NCBI RefSeq assembly: GCF_002917095.1 | Contig: NZ_PQGA01000011.1 | Span: forward strand, 118,465 to 182,464 | From: Paraburkholderia eburnea | Lineage (GTDB): Bacteria; Pseudomonadota; Gammaproteobacteria; Burkholderiales; Burkholderiaceae | Direction: 5' to 3' | DNA: 64,000 nt | Shown: piece by piece, positions 28,326 to 37,274 of the stretch | Position numbering within the stretch: position 1 is the stretch's first letter | Layout of the letters: the number at the start of each line of letters is the position of its first letter | The notes under the pieces: model-generated | The model's database searches: none | Told to the model about the DNA's origin: nothing | What the model saw: the letters and a program-made list of their open reading frames with translations, nothing else | Made by a program: the position numbers and the translations under genes

Positions 28326-28464
28326 TGAGACGATCGTCTCAATGCGTCTCGCGATGCCGGTGAGACGCGGCTCGTGCGCGCGAAAAGCCCACCTGGCGGG
28401 GCTTTTCGACGTTCGGCGGATAACCGTGTCAGTGTGCGTCGCGCGCCGCCCGGTCTCGTGAGAC
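28326..28464. promoter_or_regulatory. Upstream TGAGAC/GTCTCA repeats, candidate AcoR binding sites
   Basis: Three inverted repeats share the element TGAGAC. They are the perfect 16-bp palindrome TGAGACGATCGTCTCA (28326-28341), GCGTCTC with GAGACGC (28344-28350 and 28362-28368), and GTCTC-GT-GAGAC (28453-28464). They lie about 100-240 bp upstream of the -24/-12 promoter, a normal enhancer distance, and 110-250 bp from the acoR start. Confidence 0.65.
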
Positions 28465-28566
28465 GCCGCCGCGCCTGCCACCGTCCTGGCGGCGCTTTAG
28501 GTCCATTCCCCGCAAACGCCCACGGCAAAAGCCTTCAACCGATCAACACCTCCGCTTCCGCACCGT

Positions 28567-28582
28567 TGGCATAACGCTTGCA
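28567..28582 (+). promoter_or_regulatory. Sigma-54 (-24/-12) promoter of the aco operon
   Basis: TGGCATAACGCTTGCA has the invariant GG and GC at the required spacing (consensus TGGCACN5TTGCW), with one consensus position changed. It lies 101 bp before the acoX ATG and downstream of the repeats attributed to AcoR, so the operon should require RpoN and AcoR. Confidence 0.8.
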
Positions 28583-28683
28583 GAGAGTGCAGGCAATCAA
28601 GGCGCGAAAAAGCTGCGGTACCGGAGCAAACGCGCCGCCATCACAAGTCCCCGCGCGCAACCGCGCCGCGTGGACAGGAGACA

Positions 28684-29766
28684 ATGCCCGTGACGACGCC
28701 CGTGACTGTAGGCGTGATCGCGAACCCGGCTTCGGGCCGCGATATTCGCCGCCTCACCACTCATGCCTCGGTTTTTCCGACGGCGGAAAAGGCCAACATG
28801 GTTGTGCGCCTGCTGGCCGGTCTCGGCGCGCTGGGCGTGGAGCGCGTGCTTACCTTGCGCGATCGCACGGGCGTGGCCGCGCTGGTGCTGCGCGCGCTGC
28901 AGACGCATGCTGCGGTCGATCCTCACGCGCGCTGGCCGGCGGTCGAATTCGTCGATCTGCCCGTCAGCGACAGCGTCGCCGATACGCACGCGGGCGTCGC
29001 CCACATGATCCGCGAACAGGTCGCGCTGATCGCCGTGCTAGGCGGTGACGGCACTCATCGCGCCGTGGCCGCGCATTGCGGCACGACACCCCTCGTCGCG
29101 TTATCCACCGGCACCAATAACGCTTTTCCCGAACTGCGCGAGGCCACGGTGGCGGGCCTGGCCGGCGCGCTCGTCGCGACCGGCGCGGTGCCCGCCGAAA
29201 CCGCGCTCGTGCGCAACAAGCGGCTGGTGGCGCGCTGCGTGGAAGGCGCGAGCCTTGGCCGCGAAGAGATCGCGCTGGTCGATATCTGCGTGTCGCGCCA
29301 GCCTTTCATCGGTGCGCGGGCCATTTCAGATAGTTCGGACATCGAATCGTTATTTCTTGCCTTTGCGCCGCCTGACGGCATCGGGCTCGCTTCGATTGGC
29401 GGCGCGTGGGCGCCGGTGGGGCGCGACGCCTCGCATGGCCTGCACATGACATTCAGCCTCTCTAACACGAACACAGAAGAGGGCGTGCCGCTGATCGCTC
29501 CCATCGCGCCGGGCCGCATCGAACGCGTGAGGATGCTGACCTGCCAGCGCCTTGAAGCCGGTATGGCGCTGCCCCTCGACGCGGGCCACGGCACGCTCGC
29601 CTTCGACGGTGAGCGCGAGATCGAACCGGCGCGCGGCGACCGTTACGAAGTCTCCCTCGACTGGCACGGCCCGCTGACCGTCGATGTCGCGCGCACGCTG
29701 CGTTACGCGGCTTCCCATCAGTTGTTGCGCGAGGCGCAGTGGCTCACCGCGCCGCGCCTCTCATAA
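28684..29766 (+). CDS. acoX: Acetoin catabolism protein AcoX (NAD kinase-like)
   Basis: The 360-residue product belongs to the AcoX family, related to ATP-NAD kinases. The motif LGGDGTHRAVA (about residues 119-129) is the NAD-kinase GGDGT signature, and VIANPASGRDIRRL lies near the start. Its exact role in acetoin catabolism is not settled. AGGAG precedes the ATG at 28684. It is the first gene after the sigma-54 promoter. Confidence 0.88.
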   Translation: MPVTTPVTVGVIANPASGRDIRRLTTHASVFPTAEKANMVVRLLAGLGALGVERVLTLRDRTGVAALVLRALQTHAAVDPHARWPAVEFVDLPVSDSVADTHAGVAHMIREQVALIAVLGGDGTHRAVAAHCGTTPLVALSTGTNNAFPELREATVAGLAGALVATGAVPAETALVRNKRLVARCVEGASLGREEIALVDICVSRQPFIGARAISDSSDIESLFLAFAPPDGIGLASIGGAWAPVGRDASHGLHMTFSLSNTNTEEGVPLIAPIAPGRIERVRMLTCQRLEAGMALPLDAGHGTLAFDGEREIEPARGDRYEVSLDWHGPLTVDVARTLRYAASHQLLREAQWLTAPRLS

Positions 29767-29798
29767 CCCCACATAACCCAACGAAAGGAGACATCAGC

Positions 29799-29831
29799 AT
29801 GGAAGTGGACGGCGGCTTCACTTTCCACTGA
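29799..29831 (+). CDS. Possible 10-residue micro-ORF between acoX and acoA
   Basis: ATG at 29799 is preceded by AAAGGAGACATCAGC, a strong ribosome binding site at good spacing, and the frame reads MEVDGGFTFH before TGA. Two mutually exclusive stems overlap it: AGTGGA/TCCACT (29804-29809 with 29824-29829) and CGGCGGC/GCCGCCG (29810-29816 with 29833-29839). The acoA gene has its own similar ribosome binding site about 50 bp later. It could be a leader peptide, a small functional peptide or a chance frame. Confidence 0.4.
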   Translation: MEVDGGFTFH

Positions 29832-29887
29832 CGCCGCCGGTTGCAGTGCTGCAGGCATACACAGTGTCTTATCGACAGGAGACAACC

Positions 29888-30865
29888 ATGTCAGGCCAGT
29901 TGAACAAGGAGCAGTTGCTCAAGGCGTATCGCTCGATGCGCACGATCCGGGAATTCGAAGAGCGCTTGCACGTCGAATTCGCGACCGGCGAGATTCCCGG
30001 CTTCGTGCACCTCTATGCGGGCGAGGAGGCGTCGGCGGTCGGCGTCATGAGTCATCTGAACGATGCCGATTATGTGGCCACGACGCACCGCGGCCACGGC
30101 CATTGCATCGCCAAGGGCGTGGACGTGCGCGAGATGATGGCCGAGATCTACGGTCGCGAGACCGGCTCGTGCCGCGGCAAGGGCGGCTCGATGCATATCG
30201 CCGATCTCTCGAAGGGCATGCTGGGCGCGAACGGCATCGTCGGCGCGGGCGGTCCGCTGACCTGCGGCGCGGCGCTCGCTGCGAAGCACAAGAAAACCGG
30301 CGGCGTGGGCGTGTGCTTTTTTGGCGACGGCGCCTCGAATCAGGGCGTGATTTTCGAATCGATGAATCTGGCTTCGGTCTGGCGCCTGCCGGTGATTTTC
30401 GTCGCCGAGAACAACGGCTACGCGGAAGCCACCTCGTCCACGTGGTCGGTCGCCGCCGATAACATCGCCGACCGCGCCAATGGCTTCGGCATGCCGGGCG
30501 TGATCGTCGATGGCTTCGACTTCTTCGCCGTTCACGAGGCGCTGGGCGAAGCGATCGCGCGGGCGCGCAGCGGCGGCGGGCCGACGCTCGTGGAAATGAA
30601 GCTTTCGCGCTATTTCGGCCACTTCGAAGGCGATGCGCAGACCTATCGCGCACCCGGCGAAGTGCAGAAGCTGCGCGAGGAAAAGGATTGCCTGAAGCGC
30701 TTCGAAGAGCGCGTGGTGCGCGCGGAGCTGGCGAGCACCGATGACCTGCGCAAGGTCGACGCCGAAGTCAAAGCGTTGATCGACGATGCCGTGGCCAAAG
30801 CGAAAGCCGCGCCGTTGCCCGCACCCGAAGCGCTGCTCACCGACGTGTACGTGTCGTATCCCTGA
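29888..30865 (+). CDS. acoA: Acetoin dehydrogenase E1 component, alpha subunit AcoA
   Basis: The 325-residue thiamine-diphosphate enzyme subunit, with AcoB, cleaves acetoin to acetaldehyde and passes an acetyl group to the E2 lipoyl arm. The ThDP motif is GDGASNQG followed by AENNGYAEATS. The ATG at 29888 (MSGQLNKEQLLKAYRSMRTIREFEE) has AGGAG upstream and fits the family N-terminus. It is followed by acoB after 46 bp. Confidence 0.93.
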   Translation: MSGQLNKEQLLKAYRSMRTIREFEERLHVEFATGEIPGFVHLYAGEEASAVGVMSHLNDADYVATTHRGHGHCIAKGVDVREMMAEIYGRETGSCRGKGGSMHIADLSKGMLGANGIVGAGGPLTCGAALAAKHKKTGGVGVCFFGDGASNQGVIFESMNLASVWRLPVIFVAENNGYAEATSSTWSVAADNIADRANGFGMPGVIVDGFDFFAVHEALGEAIARARSGGGPTLVEMKLSRYFGHFEGDAQTYRAPGEVQKLREEKDCLKRFEERVVRAELASTDDLRKVDAEVKALIDDAVAKAKAAPLPAPEALLTDVYVSYP

Positions 30866-30911
30866 ACGCATTGCCGGTCAATCATCAGGATTCCAGATCA
30901 AGGAGACGGAA

Positions 30912-31916
30912 ATGGCACGGAAAATTACCTATTCGCAGGCGATCAACGAGGCGCTTGCCCAGGAAATGTCGCGCGACGACAGCGTGATCGTGATGGGCGA
31001 AGACAACGCGGGCGGCGCGGGTGCGCCCGGCGAGCAGGACGCGTGGGGCGGCGTGCTCGGCGTGACGAAGGGGCTTTACGGCAAGTTCCCGGGGCGCGTG
31101 CTCGATACGCCGCTCTCGGAAGGTGGCTTTATCGGCACGGCGGTGGGCGCGGCGGCGTGCGGCCTGCGACCGGTTGCGGAGCTGATGTTCATCGATTTCA
31201 TGGGCGTGTGCTTCGATCAGATCTTCAATCAGGCCGCGAAGTTTCGCTATATGTTCGGCGGCAAGGCGGTCACGCCCGTCGTGATCCGCACGATGTACGG
31301 CGCGGGCCTGCGCGCGGCGGCGCAGCACTCGCAGATGCTGACCTCGCTTTTCACGCATATTCCGGGCCTCAAGGTCGTGTGCCCGGCCACGCCTTATGAC
31401 GCGAAGGGCCTCATGATCGAGGCGATCCGCGATAACGATCCCGTGATCTTCTGCGAGCACAAGCTGCTCTACACGATGGAAGGCGACGTGCCTGAGGAGT
31501 CGTATTCGATTCCGTTCGGCGAAGCGAACATCGTGCGCGACGGCGACGACGTCACGCTCGTCACCTACGGGCGCATGGTGCATTACGCGCTCGACGCGGC
31601 GCAAAAGCTCGCGAAGGAAGGGATCGAAGCCGACGTGATCGACCTGCGCACGACCTCGCCGCTCGACGAGGAAACCATTCTGGAGAGCGTGCGGCGCACG
31701 GGCCGCGTCGTGGTGGTGGACGAGGCCAATCCGCGCTGCTCGATCGCCACGGATATCGCGGCGCTGGTCGCCAGCAAGGCGTTTCGCGATCTCAAGGCGC
31801 CGGTCGGCATGGTGACGGCGCCGCATACGCCTGTCCCGTTCGCGGCTTCGCTCGAAGACCTCTATATCCCCTCGGCGGATCAGATCGCCGAAGCCGCGCG
31901 CGCCGCCAGGAGCTGA
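30912..31916 (+). CDS. acoB: Acetoin dehydrogenase E1 component, beta subunit AcoB
   Basis: The 334-residue transketolase-like E1 beta subunit pairs with AcoA. MARKITYSQAINEALAQEM begins the protein. GEDNAGG contains the conserved Glu that activates ThDP, and the C-terminal domain carries VDLRTTSPLDEETIL in part. AAGGAGACGG precedes the ATG at 30912. Only four bases separate its stop from the acoC start, indicating coupled translation. Confidence 0.93.
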   Translation: MARKITYSQAINEALAQEMSRDDSVIVMGEDNAGGAGAPGEQDAWGGVLGVTKGLYGKFPGRVLDTPLSEGGFIGTAVGAAACGLRPVAELMFIDFMGVCFDQIFNQAAKFRYMFGGKAVTPVVIRTMYGAGLRAAAQHSQMLTSLFTHIPGLKVVCPATPYDAKGLMIEAIRDNDPVIFCEHKLLYTMEGDVPEESYSIPFGEANIVRDGDDVTLVTYGRMVHYALDAAQKLAKEGIEADVIDLRTTSPLDEETILESVRRTGRVVVVDEANPRCSIATDIAALVASKAFRDLKAPVGMVTAPHTPVPFAASLEDLYIPSADQIAEAARAARS

Positions 31917-31920
31917 CGTT

Positions 31921-33042
31921 ATGCCGATCCACATGATCACGATGCCCAAATGGGGCTTGTCGATGGAGCAGGGCCAGGTGAACGGCTGGCTCAAATCGCC
32001 AGGCGACAAGGTCACGAAGGGCGAGGAATTGCTCGACGTCGAATCGGACAAGATCGCCTCGGGCGTCGAATGCGCGTTCGAAGGCATTTTGCGGCGGCAG
32101 ATCGCGCAGGAGGGCGACACGCTGCCGGTGGGCGCGCTGCTGGGCGTGGTCGCCGATGCCGAAACTTCGGATGCCGAAATAGACGCCGCGGTAAGCGAGT
32201 TCCAGCGCGATTTCGTCCCTGCGAAAGCGGGCGAGGCGGATGCCGGGCCGCAACCGGAAAAAGCGCAGATTGGCGGGCGCACAGTGCGCTGGCTGAAGCT
32301 CGGCGAAGGTAGCGCAACGCCCGTCGTGCTGATTCACGGCTTCGGCGGCGATCTCAACAACTGGCTCTTCAACCACGCCGATCTGGCCGCCGGGCGCACC
32401 GTTTGGGCGCTCGATCTGCCGGGGCACGGCGAGTCGGGCAAGGCGGTGGAGAGCGGCGCGCTCGATGAACTCGCGCGAAGCGTGATGGCGTTTCTCGATG
32501 CGCAGGAGATTGGGCGCGCGCATCTCGTCGGGCACTCGCTGGGCGGTGCGGTGGCGATGGCGGTGGCAGAAAGCGCGCCTGCGCGCGTCGCGTCGCTGGC
32601 GTTGATTGCGAGCGCGGGTCTCGGTGACGAGATCGACGGCGCGTATATCGAGGGCTTCGTCGCGGCGGCAAACCGCAACGCGCTCAAGCCGCATGTGACG
32701 AAGCTGTTCGCCGATCCCGCGCTGGTGACGCGCCAACTCGTCGAGGACCTCGTGAAGTACAAGCGGCTCGAAGGCGTGCAGGACGCGCTGCGCGCTATTT
32801 CCTCGCAGGCGTTCGAAGGCGGCGCGCAGCGGCGCGTGTTTCGCGACCGGCTGTCGACGCTCGCGCCAAAGGTGCTCGTGGTGTGGGGCGAGACCGATCA
32901 GATCATTCCGGCGAAACACGCACAGGGCCTCGCGCCCACGGTGAGCGTCGAGGTGATCGCGGGCAAGGGGCATATGGTGCAGATGGAGGCCGCCGCCGAG
33001 GTCAACCGCCTGCTCAAGGCCTTTTTCGAGTCGGGAGACTGA
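31921..33042 (+). CDS. acoC: Acetoin dehydrogenase E2 (lipoyl domain plus alpha/beta-hydrolase) AcoC
   Basis: The 373-residue product combines an N-terminal lipoyl domain (1-80, with lipoylated Lys44 in ESDKIAS) and an alpha/beta-hydrolase-fold domain (about 120-373). Ser206 in GHSLGG, WGETDQIIP and GKGHMVQME form the Ser-Asp-His set. This two-domain layout is typical of AcoC and differs from the CoA-acyltransferase fold of pyruvate dehydrogenase E2. It takes the acetyl group from AcoAB to coenzyme A. lipA starts three bases after its stop codon. Confidence 0.92.
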   Translation: MPIHMITMPKWGLSMEQGQVNGWLKSPGDKVTKGEELLDVESDKIASGVECAFEGILRRQIAQEGDTLPVGALLGVVADAETSDAEIDAAVSEFQRDFVPAKAGEADAGPQPEKAQIGGRTVRWLKLGEGSATPVVLIHGFGGDLNNWLFNHADLAAGRTVWALDLPGHGESGKAVESGALDELARSVMAFLDAQEIGRAHLVGHSLGGAVAMAVAESAPARVASLALIASAGLGDEIDGAYIEGFVAAANRNALKPHVTKLFADPALVTRQLVEDLVKYKRLEGVQDALRAISSQAFEGGAQRRVFRDRLSTLAPKVLVVWGETDQIIPAKHAQGLAPTVSVEVIAGKGHMVQMEAAAEVNRLLKAFFESGD

Positions 33043-33044
33043 CG

Positions 33045-34049
33045 ATGAGCGTGGCCGTGTCTGAAGTCGTGGCGTCCGATATTGCATTGCCCGGCGACAC
33101 CGCGCTCGGCCAGCACGGCCTGCGCAGCCGCGAGAAACTCGCGCGTATTCCGGTGAAGATCGTGCCCGCGCCGGCGGGCGGGGCGCTGCCTAAACCGCCC
33201 TGGTTGCGCGCGCGCCCACTCATGAGTACGACGATCGAGGAGGTCGCCAAGGTACTGCGCGAGCATCGGCTGCATTCGGTCTGCGAGGAGGCGATGTGCC
33301 CGAACATCGGCGAATGCTTTGCGCAGCGCACGGCCACGTTCATGATCATGGGCGGCCTGTGCACGCGGCGCTGTCCGTTCTGCGATGTCGCGCACGGGCG
33401 GCCCGAGCCGCTCGACGCTGACGAACCCGAGCATCTGGCGGCGGCGGTCGCGGCGCTCGGTCTGCGGCATGTCGTCATTACGTCGGTCGATCGCGACGAT
33501 CTGCGCGATGGCGGCGCGGCGCATTTCGCGCAGTGTATCGAGCAGGTGCGCAAGCGCGTACCGGGTATCGGCGTCGAGATCCTGACGCCGGATTTTCGTG
33601 GCCGCATCGAGCGGGCGCTCGATGCGCTGTCGGCCGCGTGGCCCGATGTGTTCAATCACAACATCGAGACGGTGCCGTCGCTTTATCGCGCGGCGCGGCC
33701 GGGCGCGGACTATCGCGGCTCGCTCGATCTGCTCGCGCGTGCGAAGCAGGCGCATTCGGCGCTCGTCACGAAGTCAGGGCTGATGGTGGGGTTGGGCGAA
33801 ACCGATGAGGAGTTGCGGGCGACGCTGGGCGATCTGCGCGAGCATGGCGTCGAGGTGCTGACGATCGGGCAGTATCTCGCGTCTTCGCGCTATCACCTGC
33901 CGGTGCGGCGTTATCTGCATCCAGACGAGTTCGCGGCGCTGCGTGAGGCGGGACTGGCGATGGGGTTTCGGGAAGTCGTGGCGGGGCCGCTCGTGCGGTC
34001 TTCGTATCATGCGGCGCAGACAGCGGAGGCAGCGCGCGCGGAGGTCTGA
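33045..34049 (+). CDS. lipA: Lipoyl synthase (aco-operon copy)
   Basis: The 334-residue radical SAM enzyme inserts two sulfurs into octanoyl groups on E2 proteins. Auxiliary-cluster cysteines are Cys80, Cys85 and Cys91 (CEEAMCPNIGEC). The radical SAM cluster is Cys106, Cys110 and Cys113 (CTRRCPFC). The C-terminal RSSYHA supplies the conserved serine ligand. Its place as the last aco gene suggests a second, pathway-specific LipA serving AcoC, distinct from a housekeeping copy expected with lipB elsewhere. Confidence 0.92.
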   Translation: MSVAVSEVVASDIALPGDTALGQHGLRSREKLARIPVKIVPAPAGGALPKPPWLRARPLMSTTIEEVAKVLREHRLHSVCEEAMCPNIGECFAQRTATFMIMGGLCTRRCPFCDVAHGRPEPLDADEPEHLAAAVAALGLRHVVITSVDRDDLRDGGAAHFAQCIEQVRKRVPGIGVEILTPDFRGRIERALDALSAAWPDVFNHNIETVPSLYRAARPGADYRGSLDLLARAKQAHSALVTKSGLMVGLGETDEELRATLGDLREHGVEVLTIGQYLASSRYHLPVRRYLHPDEFAALREAGLAMGFREVVAGPLVRSSYHAAQTAEAARAEV

Positions 34050-34097
34050 TGGTCCTCTGTCTATTCTGCAACTAACAGCCAGCGGCGCCTGCACTTG

Positions 34098-34120
34098 CAA
34101 GAAGGCGCGCGCAGCGCGCC
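34098..34120 (-). terminator. Weak terminator-like hairpin after the MATE gene
   Basis: GGCGCGC-GCA-GCGCGCC (34104-34120) is a perfect 7-bp stem. On the minus strand it is followed by TTCTTG, a short T-rich tail, about 18 nt beyond the MATE stop. It may also limit read-through from lipA. Confidence 0.4.
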
Positions 34121-34137
34121 CGACCTTCGAACCTCGC

Positions 34138-35541
34138 TCAACCTTCGGCTCGCAGATAGCGCGTGCTGACCCGCGACAGATAAACGATCAGGCCCGCGCC
34201 CGCGATCACGAGACTTGCCGCGTTGGCGAGCCAGAAGCCGCGCGCGCCGGTTGCCCAGCCGGGCAGGGTGCCGAACACGTCGAAGCCGAGCGCATAGCCG
34301 CCGCCCAGACCCACACCCCAGAGGGCGATCGCGTAGATGAGCGTCGGCACCACGGCGACCTTGTAGGCGCGCAGCGCGAACGCGGTCGTGATCTGCAGCG
34401 CGTCGAAGACGTGATAGACCGTCACGATCGCGACGAGCGGCATCGCCGCCACCGCCACGGCGGGATCGGGCGTATAGCCGCTGATGATGAGCGGTCGCAG
34501 CACGAACACGATCGCGCCGTAGCAGCAGGCGATCGCCACCGCCGTCATCACGCCATGACGCGCGAGCGTGCGCGCTTCGGCGGGACGGCCGCCGCCCAGC
34601 GCCTGCGCCACCAGCGTCGACGTCGCCACGCCGATCGACAGCGGCGTCATATAGAGCACCGCGCCCATATTGCCGGCGATCTGGTGCCCCGCGAGCGTCG
34701 TCGTGCCCAGACGCGCGATGAAGATCGCCATGAAGGTGTAGGAGGTCACCTCGATGAGATACGACAGCCCCATCGGAATGCCGAGCTTGAGCAGTTCCGC
34801 CTGGCGCTTCCAGACCGGCCAGCAGAAGTGCCGGAAGATTTCGAACGGCGCGAACACATCGATGCGCGTGAACGCGAAGGCCGCGCACAGCGCGAGCGCC
34901 CAGTTGATCGACGTGCTGGCGAGCGCGCAGCCGGGGCCGCCCAGCGCGGGCACGCCAAGGCCGCCGAAGATCAGCCACGTATTGAGCGGCACCTTGATCG
35001 CGAGCGCGCCCACCTGCAGGAACATCACGAGGCGTGGGCGGCCGACCGCATTGGACAGCGAGCTATAGATGCGGAACGCAAGGCTTGCGGGTAGCCCGAA
35101 CGACAGCAGCCGCAGATAGCCAATGGTGCGATCGCGCAGCGCTTCGGGCGCGCGCGCAAGATCGAGCAGCGGGCCGGGGAAGTAGAGAATCACGAAGCCG
35201 ATCACCATCAGCACGAGCGCGAGCCAGAAGGCCTGGCGCACTTCCTCTCCGATCTCGGCATCCTTGCGCGCGCCGTAGAGTTGCGCGGCGACCGGCTGCA
35301 GCGCCGAGAGGATGCCCGTGAGGCCGATATAGACCGACACATAGATCGACGACCCGAGCCCCAGCGCGGCGAGGTCGAGCGCCGAATAGCGGCCCACCAT
35401 CGCCGTGTCGATCACGCCGAACGCGATGATCGCAAGCTGCCCGACCAGCACCGGCCACGCAAGGCCGGCGATGCGCCGCACATCGCCGAGGAGGGTTGTC
35501 GTCACCGCGGCCTCAATCGTCAATCGGGGCGCTTGCGCCAT
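34138..35541 (-). CDS. MATE-family efflux transporter
   Basis: The 467-residue product has twelve predicted membrane helices and the two-fold MATE pattern (PVLVGQLAIIAFGVIDTAMVGR and later GIPMGLSYLIEVTSYTFMAIFIARLG in parts). Such proteins export drugs or metabolites in exchange for Na+ or H+. The substrate is unknown. The ATG at 35541 (MAQAPRLTIEAAV) lies 22 bp inside the end of the upstream glycosyltransferase gene, so the two are translationally linked. A longer upstream frame lacks family character. Confidence 0.88.
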   Translation of the reverse strand: MAQAPRLTIEAAVTTTLLGDVRRIAGLAWPVLVGQLAIIAFGVIDTAMVGRYSALDLAALGLGSSIYVSVYIGLTGILSALQPVAAQLYGARKDAEIGEEVRQAFWLALVLMVIGFVILYFPGPLLDLARAPEALRDRTIGYLRLLSFGLPASLAFRIYSSLSNAVGRPRLVMFLQVGALAIKVPLNTWLIFGGLGVPALGGPGCALASTSINWALALCAAFAFTRIDVFAPFEIFRHFCWPVWKRQAELLKLGIPMGLSYLIEVTSYTFMAIFIARLGTTTLAGHQIAGNMGAVLYMTPLSIGVATSTLVAQALGGGRPAEARTLARHGVMTAVAIACCYGAIVFVLRPLIISGYTPDPAVAVAAMPLVAIVTVYHVFDALQITTAFALRAYKVAVVPTLIYAIALWGVGLGGGYALGFDVFGTLPGWATGARGFWLANAASLVIAGAGLIVYLSRVSTRYLRAEG

Positions 35542-37274
35542 ACGCGCTTCTTGAGCGGCGGCTGCGGGCGGTCGATGCGCACGTAGAGACGGAAGCGCTC
35601 GTCGCGGTCGGCGGCGCGGCGGCCTTCCCAGACCAGCTTCCAGACGAAGTTCGACATCGAGCTGGGTTCGCCGTAGTCCTGGGTATCCTGACGCAGGATC
35701 ACGTCGCAGTCCTCGTCGAACGAGAAGTGCATCTTGCCGAAATAGGCGAAGGTGGCGATCTGCGCGTCGCCGAGGCGCACCGGCGAAATGCACTGATAGT
35801 CGGCGGGGAGGTGCGCCGAGATCTGCTGGGCGACGTCCTTATACGTGCGGCTGTAGTTGACGACGGGCAGCCAGAGCGTCATCAGCAGGACCCACATCAG
35901 CGTGGTGCCGCCGCTCGACAGCACGACGCTGCGCCAGAGGACCTTCGGATGACGCGCCACGCGCCATTGCACGAGCGCCATCCAGCACAGCGTCACGCCC
36001 ACCGCGCAGACGAAGGACAAAATCTTGAACTGCGGTGCGAAGCCCGGCACGAGACGCGCGAGATTGCGCGCGAGCGGCGCCGGGAAGCCGGTCATGCCCG
36101 CGAGCCAGACGAGCCACACGAAGGTGCCGAGGATCGTGAAGCTCAGCACCGCGAACCAGTCGATGGCGTTGATCGCGCCGCGCTTGAGCGTCGGCAGCGC
36201 GAAGGTCGCGAGCACCGACAGCGCGGGCAGCACCAGCATGAAGAGGCGATTGGTTTCGTGGCTCTGCACGACCACGAGGATCAGGAGCGGCACGATCACC
36301 GACAGCGGAATCGCGATGTGCGGCGCGCGGCGCAGGCCGGCCCAGCTCACCCACGCCCAGATCGCGAGCGGCCACGCGGGCCAGGTGAACAGCGGCAGGT
36401 TCTTGGCGGCATAGCGCAGCACCGTGCCCGGCGGCCCCGCGAACGCATTGACGTTGGTGCGAGCCCATTGGTTGATGAACCACACGGCATCGTCGGGATA
36501 GGTGTGCAGCGCGATCAGCGGCCACGAGAAGCCGATCACGATCGCCACCGGCAGGCCGGCCACCAGCAGCCAGCGCGAGCGCGTCTCGGGCGCGATGGCG
36601 AGCATCGCGAGCGTACCGATGAGCAGGGCGCCCACCAGCACCGGACCGCTCGACAGCATCACGACGCCCAGCGCCGCGCCCCACCAGACAGCGCCCTGGA
36701 CGGGTTTGTCGATGGCGCGCACGAGGCCGTAGACGAGCATGGCGATGCCGAGGAACTGCATCAGCTGCGGCGTGGTTTCGTGGCCGCGTTCGGCAAGGCC
36801 GAAGCAGGCGAGCAGAACGAGCAGGGCGCCGTCCGCCAGCGTGCGGCCGTAGTCGCGCGGCTCGGGCTCGCCGCCGAAGGCGTACTTGAACGGCTGCACT
36901 TCGGCGCGCCGGCCAAGCAAATAGGCGCTGTACCAGACGAAAGCACAGGCGAAGCAGAACAGCAGGCCCGTGGCGATGCGCGAGGCATTGCTCGCGTCCA
37001 CCCACGGCGCAAAGAGGCGGATGCACAGCGCGCCGAGCCAGTAGCCCAGCGGGCCGTTCTCCGTCACGTATTTGCCGACGAGGTTCGGCAGCAGCCAGTC
37101 GTGCGAGGTGCCGCCGGCCATCGTCCACATCACGCCGAAACCCGCCGCATCCTCGTTCTTCCACGGATCGCGGCCGAACAGGCCGAACGAAGCGAAGACG
37201 ATGGTGATGGTCAGCAGCAGCCAGCGCGGCAGGGCGCTGGTGGCGGAGGCGGTCAGGCGAATGGCAGGCTTCAT
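35520..37274 (-). CDS. ArnT-like glycosyltransferase (GT39/GT83 superfamily)
   Basis: The 584-residue membrane protein has an N-terminal helix and then FGRDPWKNEDAAGFGVMWTM, matching the periplasmic acidic catalytic loop of PMT/ArnT enzymes. About ten more hydrophobic segments and a C-terminal soluble part follow (DEDCDVILRQDTQDYGEPSS in part). It probably transfers a sugar from a polyprenyl-phosphate donor in the periplasm. Donor and acceptor are unknown, and it lies 26 kb from the arn operon. Its end overlaps the MATE gene by 22 bp. Confidence 0.78.
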   Translation of the reverse strand: MKPAIRLTASATSALPRWLLLTITIVFASFGLFGRDPWKNEDAAGFGVMWTMAGGTSHDWLLPNLVGKYVTENGPLGYWLGALCIRLFAPWVDASNASRIATGLLFCFACAFVWYSAYLLGRRAEVQPFKYAFGGEPEPRDYGRTLADGALLVLLACFGLAERGHETTPQLMQFLGIAMLVYGLVRAIDKPVQGAVWWGAALGVVMLSSGPVLVGALLIGTLAMLAIAPETRSRWLLVAGLPVAIVIGFSWPLIALHTYPDDAVWFINQWARTNVNAFAGPPGTVLRYAAKNLPLFTWPAWPLAIWAWVSWAGLRRAPHIAIPLSVIVPLLILVVVQSHETNRLFMLVLPALSVLATFALPTLKRGAINAIDWFAVLSFTILGTFVWLVWLAGMTGFPAPLARNLARLVPGFAPQFKILSFVCAVGVTLCWMALVQWRVARHPKVLWRSVVLSSGGTTLMWVLLMTLWLPVVNYSRTYKDVAQQISAHLPADYQCISPVRLGDAQIATFAYFGKMHFSFDEDCDVILRQDTQDYGEPSSMSNFVWKLVWEGRRAADRDERFRLYVRIDRPQPPLKKRVWRKRPD

